Source: Bradyrhizobium manausense (GTDB lineage Bacteria > Pseudomonadota > Alphaproteobacteria > Rhizobiales > Xanthobacteraceae). From it: DNA of 64,000 bases. Position 1 is the stretch's first letter, and the number at the start of each line of letters is the position of its first letter. The stretch covers positions 3,193,501 through 3,257,500 of the forward strand of contig NZ_JAFCJI010000001.1 in NCBI RefSeq assembly GCF_018131105.1, given 5' to 3'. The notes beneath the pieces were generated by a model that made no database searches, was not told the origin of the DNA, and was given only the letters and a program-made list of their open reading frames with translations. Below, one piece after another: positions 61,593 to 64,000 of this stretch. Made by a program: the position numbers and the translations under genes.

Positions 61593-63257
61593 CTAGCGCG
61601 CTTGTCTGGCGTTGGGCATCAGGTCGATCAGACCCAGATCCACGAGCGTGCGATGAAAGCGGCGTTTCCGTTCGGAGGCTGACGCGAAGTAGGATTCTCT
61701 GCAATCATCCAGCAGGCTCGCGCGCGTGGCGAAGATCGGGTCGAGCGCAAGGCCCGCCCGCTGCAAGGCAACAGTCCCGAGGAAGGCGATGTCGAGGTCG
61801 GCACCCTTTCCGGGGCTGAGGTGGGGAATATTCAAGGCCTCGATCGCGTAGAATGTACCAAACGCGCGCCGCCCGTCGCCCAGTCCCTTCAACTGCCGAT
61901 CGATCTGCTTCGTCAGCACGGGTTGATGGTCCCCATAGTGCACGATGAGAACAGGCCTGTCAGGAAAGCTGCTCGCCAGTTTGGCCCTGACCCTTTGCCA
62001 GGCAGACGCGGTCTCCGCCAGTCGCGCGTAGTACTCGGCGTAGCCAACGTCAGGGAAGCTGGCCATGGCAAAGGCACGCTCGCTCTCGAATTGACCCGGT
62101 GGCACCAGCTGTCGGCTATGCGGACCGTGATTGAAGTTGGTCAGCGCATAGAGAAATCTCGGCGTCGGATCGCGAGCGACGCTTTTGATATGCGCATCGA
62201 CGACCGCGTCGAGGAACATCGCATCGGAATTTGTTGCCTCGAAGCGCCGGACATCGAACGGCGGCGGAAGCTCGTCGACGAAGATGCGTTCGTCGACTCC
62301 GATCGAACTGTAGAACTTATCGTAGCTGAGAAACGCGCGGCGACAGCTGGAGATAAGAGACGTCTTGTATCCGAGCGACGCCAGCGAACGTGGCAGGCTG
62401 CTGTGAAAGCGGCCGGCGCCCTTCTGGAAGAGGTAGTAGGCGCTTGAACCGAAGCTCGCGCTTGAGAGGCCGGTGAGCAGGCTGAACTCGGATTGCCAGG
62501 AACCTCCGCCGAAGATGTCGACGTTCAGGCGCCCGAATTCCGCATCTGGCGGGGACAGGAAGGCTTCGACTGTTGGTTCGACCGGCAGCCCGAAAATGCG
62601 CGGGTCGAACACGGATTCGTGCTGGATGACGATAATGTCCGGCGAGTCGGCAGAACGCGCAGGGGTCGCCTCCCTCAGAGGCAGGGGTTCGTTTGCGATA
62701 TCGCTCAGGGCCAGCGCACCGAACTGCCGCCAGCAAGCGGGGTCCGCCAGCGAGGCCATGAAGGTCGCGTAGAAGCACCGCCCCTGCGTCAGGGTGTGTC
62801 GCAAGGACATTGCACCTTTCGACGTGGAAGCCTTGGCAAAGCCAGCGAGCGCCAGGAGGAACAGGACAATTCGAAACGCGATCGAGATGGGAGATCCGGC
62901 GGCATAGAGCAGAACCGCGATCGAAGCGACCGCGAACAACACGCTTCCTGCCAGAACACCCAGCATCATGCGCGGGTATTGCAGCACGAAGAACGGGACT
63001 GTACCTGCAAACGCCAGAGGCAAATCGGACACGGTCAGCTTGAGCGCGCTGTGATTGAATTTGACCGAGGATATGCCGGCAATGGCGACGGCCAGCATGC
63101 CGGACAGCAGAAGCGGTCGCTCGAGATCGGCAAGAAAGAGCAGCAGCAGAGCCGCGTTGAAGACGAAAGCCGCGACCGCAAACGGCAGATGTTCGACGCT
63201 CCGCTCCGTGAGTGCGATTGCGGCGACCGCCGCGACAAGAATAAAAATCGGAATCAT
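61593..63257 (-). CDS. LTA synthase/OpgB-like membrane sulfatase-fold protein
   Basis: 554 residues: five to six membrane helices in the first 145 residues, then a periplasmic alkaline-phosphatase-superfamily domain. Metal-site segments are IIVIQHESVFDPRIF (E214) and VHYGDHQPV near residue 435. Where LtaS has its catalytic threonine (KTSDSEF), this protein reads GSWQSEF with Ser253. Family members move phosphoglycerol or phosphoethanolamine onto envelope glycans. The acceptor here is unknown. Confidence 0.83.
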   Translation of the reverse strand: MIPIFILVAAVAAIALTERSVEHLPFAVAAFVFNAALLLLFLADLERPLLLSGMLAVAIAGISSVKFNHSALKLTVSDLPLAFAGTVPFFVLQYPRMMLGVLAGSVLFAVASIAVLLYAAGSPISIAFRIVLFLLALAGFAKASTSKGAMSLRHTLTQGRCFYATFMASLADPACWRQFGALALSDIANEPLPLREATPARSADSPDIIVIQHESVFDPRIFGLPVEPTVEAFLSPPDAEFGRLNVDIFGGGSWQSEFSLLTGLSSASFGSSAYYLFQKGAGRFHSSLPRSLASLGYKTSLISSCRRAFLSYDKFYSSIGVDERIFVDELPPPFDVRRFEATNSDAMFLDAVVDAHIKSVARDPTPRFLYALTNFNHGPHSRQLVPPGQFESERAFAMASFPDVGYAEYYARLAETASAWQRVRAKLASSFPDRPVLIVHYGDHQPVLTKQIDRQLKGLGDGRRAFGTFYAIEALNIPHLSPGKGADLDIAFLGTVALQRAGLALDPIFATRASLLDDCRESYFASASERKRRFHRTLVDLGLIDLMPNARQAR

Positions 63258-63393
63258 GGGATCAGGATGCCCCGAGCATTCCGGTTTTTCAATTTAGCCC
63301 TTGGTTTCCTCGCGCAACGCGTGCGGTGATTTCGGCATCCGGTTCCGTACCGCACAACGCCTTTCGGGTCACATCGTGGTGGAAACGACGAAA

Positions 63394-63421
63394 GCCCCGG
63401 AGATGTCTCCGGGGCATTTTT
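63394..63421. terminator. strong terminator hairpin
   Basis: GCCCCGGAGA (63394-63403) and TCTCCGGGGC (63406-63415) form a perfect 10-bp stem. On the plus strand ATTTTTA follows; on the minus strand CTTTCG follows. It lies 54 bases after the 63476 gene's stop, so it likely ends that minus-strand transcript. Confidence 0.75.
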
Positions 63422-63475
63422 AGTCGAGGCGATGAAGGTCTCGTAGGGTAGCCGATGCGAGGCGCGCCAACATCC

Positions 63476-64000
63476 TCAATTCTGATCGTCGCCCAGCGCG
63501 GCAACGAGCTTGTCGTAGTACTTGCCGACGAGATCAATGTTGGCCTTGTTCTCGATCGCCGGCGCCGGCGTCTTCAGGGCCTGGTTGAGCTCGTCGAGCG
63601 CTTCCTTTTTGTCCTTGGCCGGCATCTTCTTGTCGGCCTCGACCTGCGCGATCTGCGACTTGATCACGGCGTCGTTGCCGACATATTTCTTGGTCGCGGG
63701 ATCGAAGCCGCCCAGCACCAGGCTGATGTTGTCGACCACATTGTTGTAGTCGTCGTAGCTGGCAAAGCCGTGCTTCTTGGCGGCGCCGTCGAGCTGGGCG
63801 ATCACCTTCGCGTCGGGCGCGGTGTTCTCCGGCAGCTTCTCCGTGATCGCGTCCATGTCCTTTTGCGCAGCGAGCACGCCATCGAGTTGCTTGTCGGTCA
63901 GCGCGATCTGCTTGAGCGCGGGCGCCTGGGCCGGTGCGGCCTGCTGGGCCGGCGCCGGCTGCTGCTTGGCTTGCGCGAACGCCGCGCCCGAGGAGGCAAG
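63476..64000 (-). CDS. secreted hypothetical protein, N-terminus beyond window
   Basis: 175 codons are inside the window; the reading frame runs off the right edge. The first visible residues (LASSGAAFAQAKQQ) are the end of a signal peptide, so only its beginning is missing. Then come a Gln/Ala/Pro-rich linker and a helical, Lys/Asp-rich domain (MDAITEKLPENTAPDAKVIA; HGFASYDDYNNVVDNISLVL). No cysteines or catalytic motif are seen. Family unknown; probably a periplasmic helical protein. Confidence 0.72.
   Translation of the reverse strand, partial: LASSGAAFAQAKQQPAPAQQAAPAQAPALKQIALTDKQLDGVLAAQKDMDAITEKLPENTAPDAKVIAQLDGAAKKHGFASYDDYNNVVDNISLVLGGFDPATKKYVGNDAVIKSQIAQVEADKKMPAKDKKEALDELNQALKTPAPAIENKANIDLVGKYYDKLVAALGDDQN

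Overview
The window is high-GC chromosomal DNA with alphaproteobacterial, most likely Bradyrhizobium, character. Pointers are a divergent phyR / nepR-ecfG general stress locus, ornithine decarboxylase followed by homospermidine synthase, a small DUF3551 secreted protein, clusters rich in acyl-CoA enzymes, and several interspersed palindromic repeats of the kind common in Bradyrhizobium genomes. No rRNA, tRNA, CRISPR array, phage or transposase was seen. Genes are densely packed, many in operons with 4-nt ATGA/GTGA overlaps.

Layout: 1-2019 holds the N-terminal part of an M3 oligopeptidase and a small membrane protein. 2145-6603 is a polyamine locus: a long structured leader (probably the alphaproteobacterial speF motif), ornithine decarboxylase, a GNAT acetyltransferase, RidA and homospermidine synthase. 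6703-9550 has an exported argininosuccinate lyase-like protein, an acetoacetate decarboxylase family protein and a small membrane protein behind a stress-type promoter. 9652-15294 is a zinc operon on the minus strand: a Zur-like operator, a His-rich mini membrane protein, znuCBA, a COG0523 GTPase, a WD40 protein and MgtC. 15441-20916 carries Fe/Mn superoxide dismutase (again behind a stress-type promoter), a periplasmic caspase-like protein and small or uncharacterised genes. 21040-25335 is a lipid-type group (ACP, adenylate-forming ligase, SDR, long-chain acyl-CoA synthetase). 25627-33660 holds an SGNH hydrolase, an unpartnered RND pump, HtpG and hypotheticals.

33815-35608 is the general stress response core: PhyR, NepR and EcfG. 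GGAAC-N16-CGTT-like sites upstream of phyR, sodB and the small membrane gene suggest part of the regulon lies in the same window. 36562-47566 is a CoA-dependent catabolic cluster: three acyl-CoA dehydrogenases, a feruloyl-CoA synthase-like ligase, a crotonase lacking both canonical glutamates, an SDR, a TetR regulator, a thiolase and a second CoA ligase, all arranged around one intergenic region with a candidate operator. Its substrate is unknown.

47690-51453 has Ogt, two tandem alpha/beta hydrolases, and a CxxC carboxymuconolactone decarboxylase-family gene divergent from an ECF41-like sigma factor; their intergenic region contains two face-to-face, almost mirror-image promoter motifs. 51608-61439 looks like a solute uptake and catabolism region: GntR, an EctD-like dioxygenase, a SAF-domain oxidoreductase, a DUF4432 epimerase-like protein, a cytoplasmic sulfatase, a sugar-type ABC importer without its ATPase, and LysR. 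The right end has an LTA-synthase-like membrane enzyme and a partial secreted protein.
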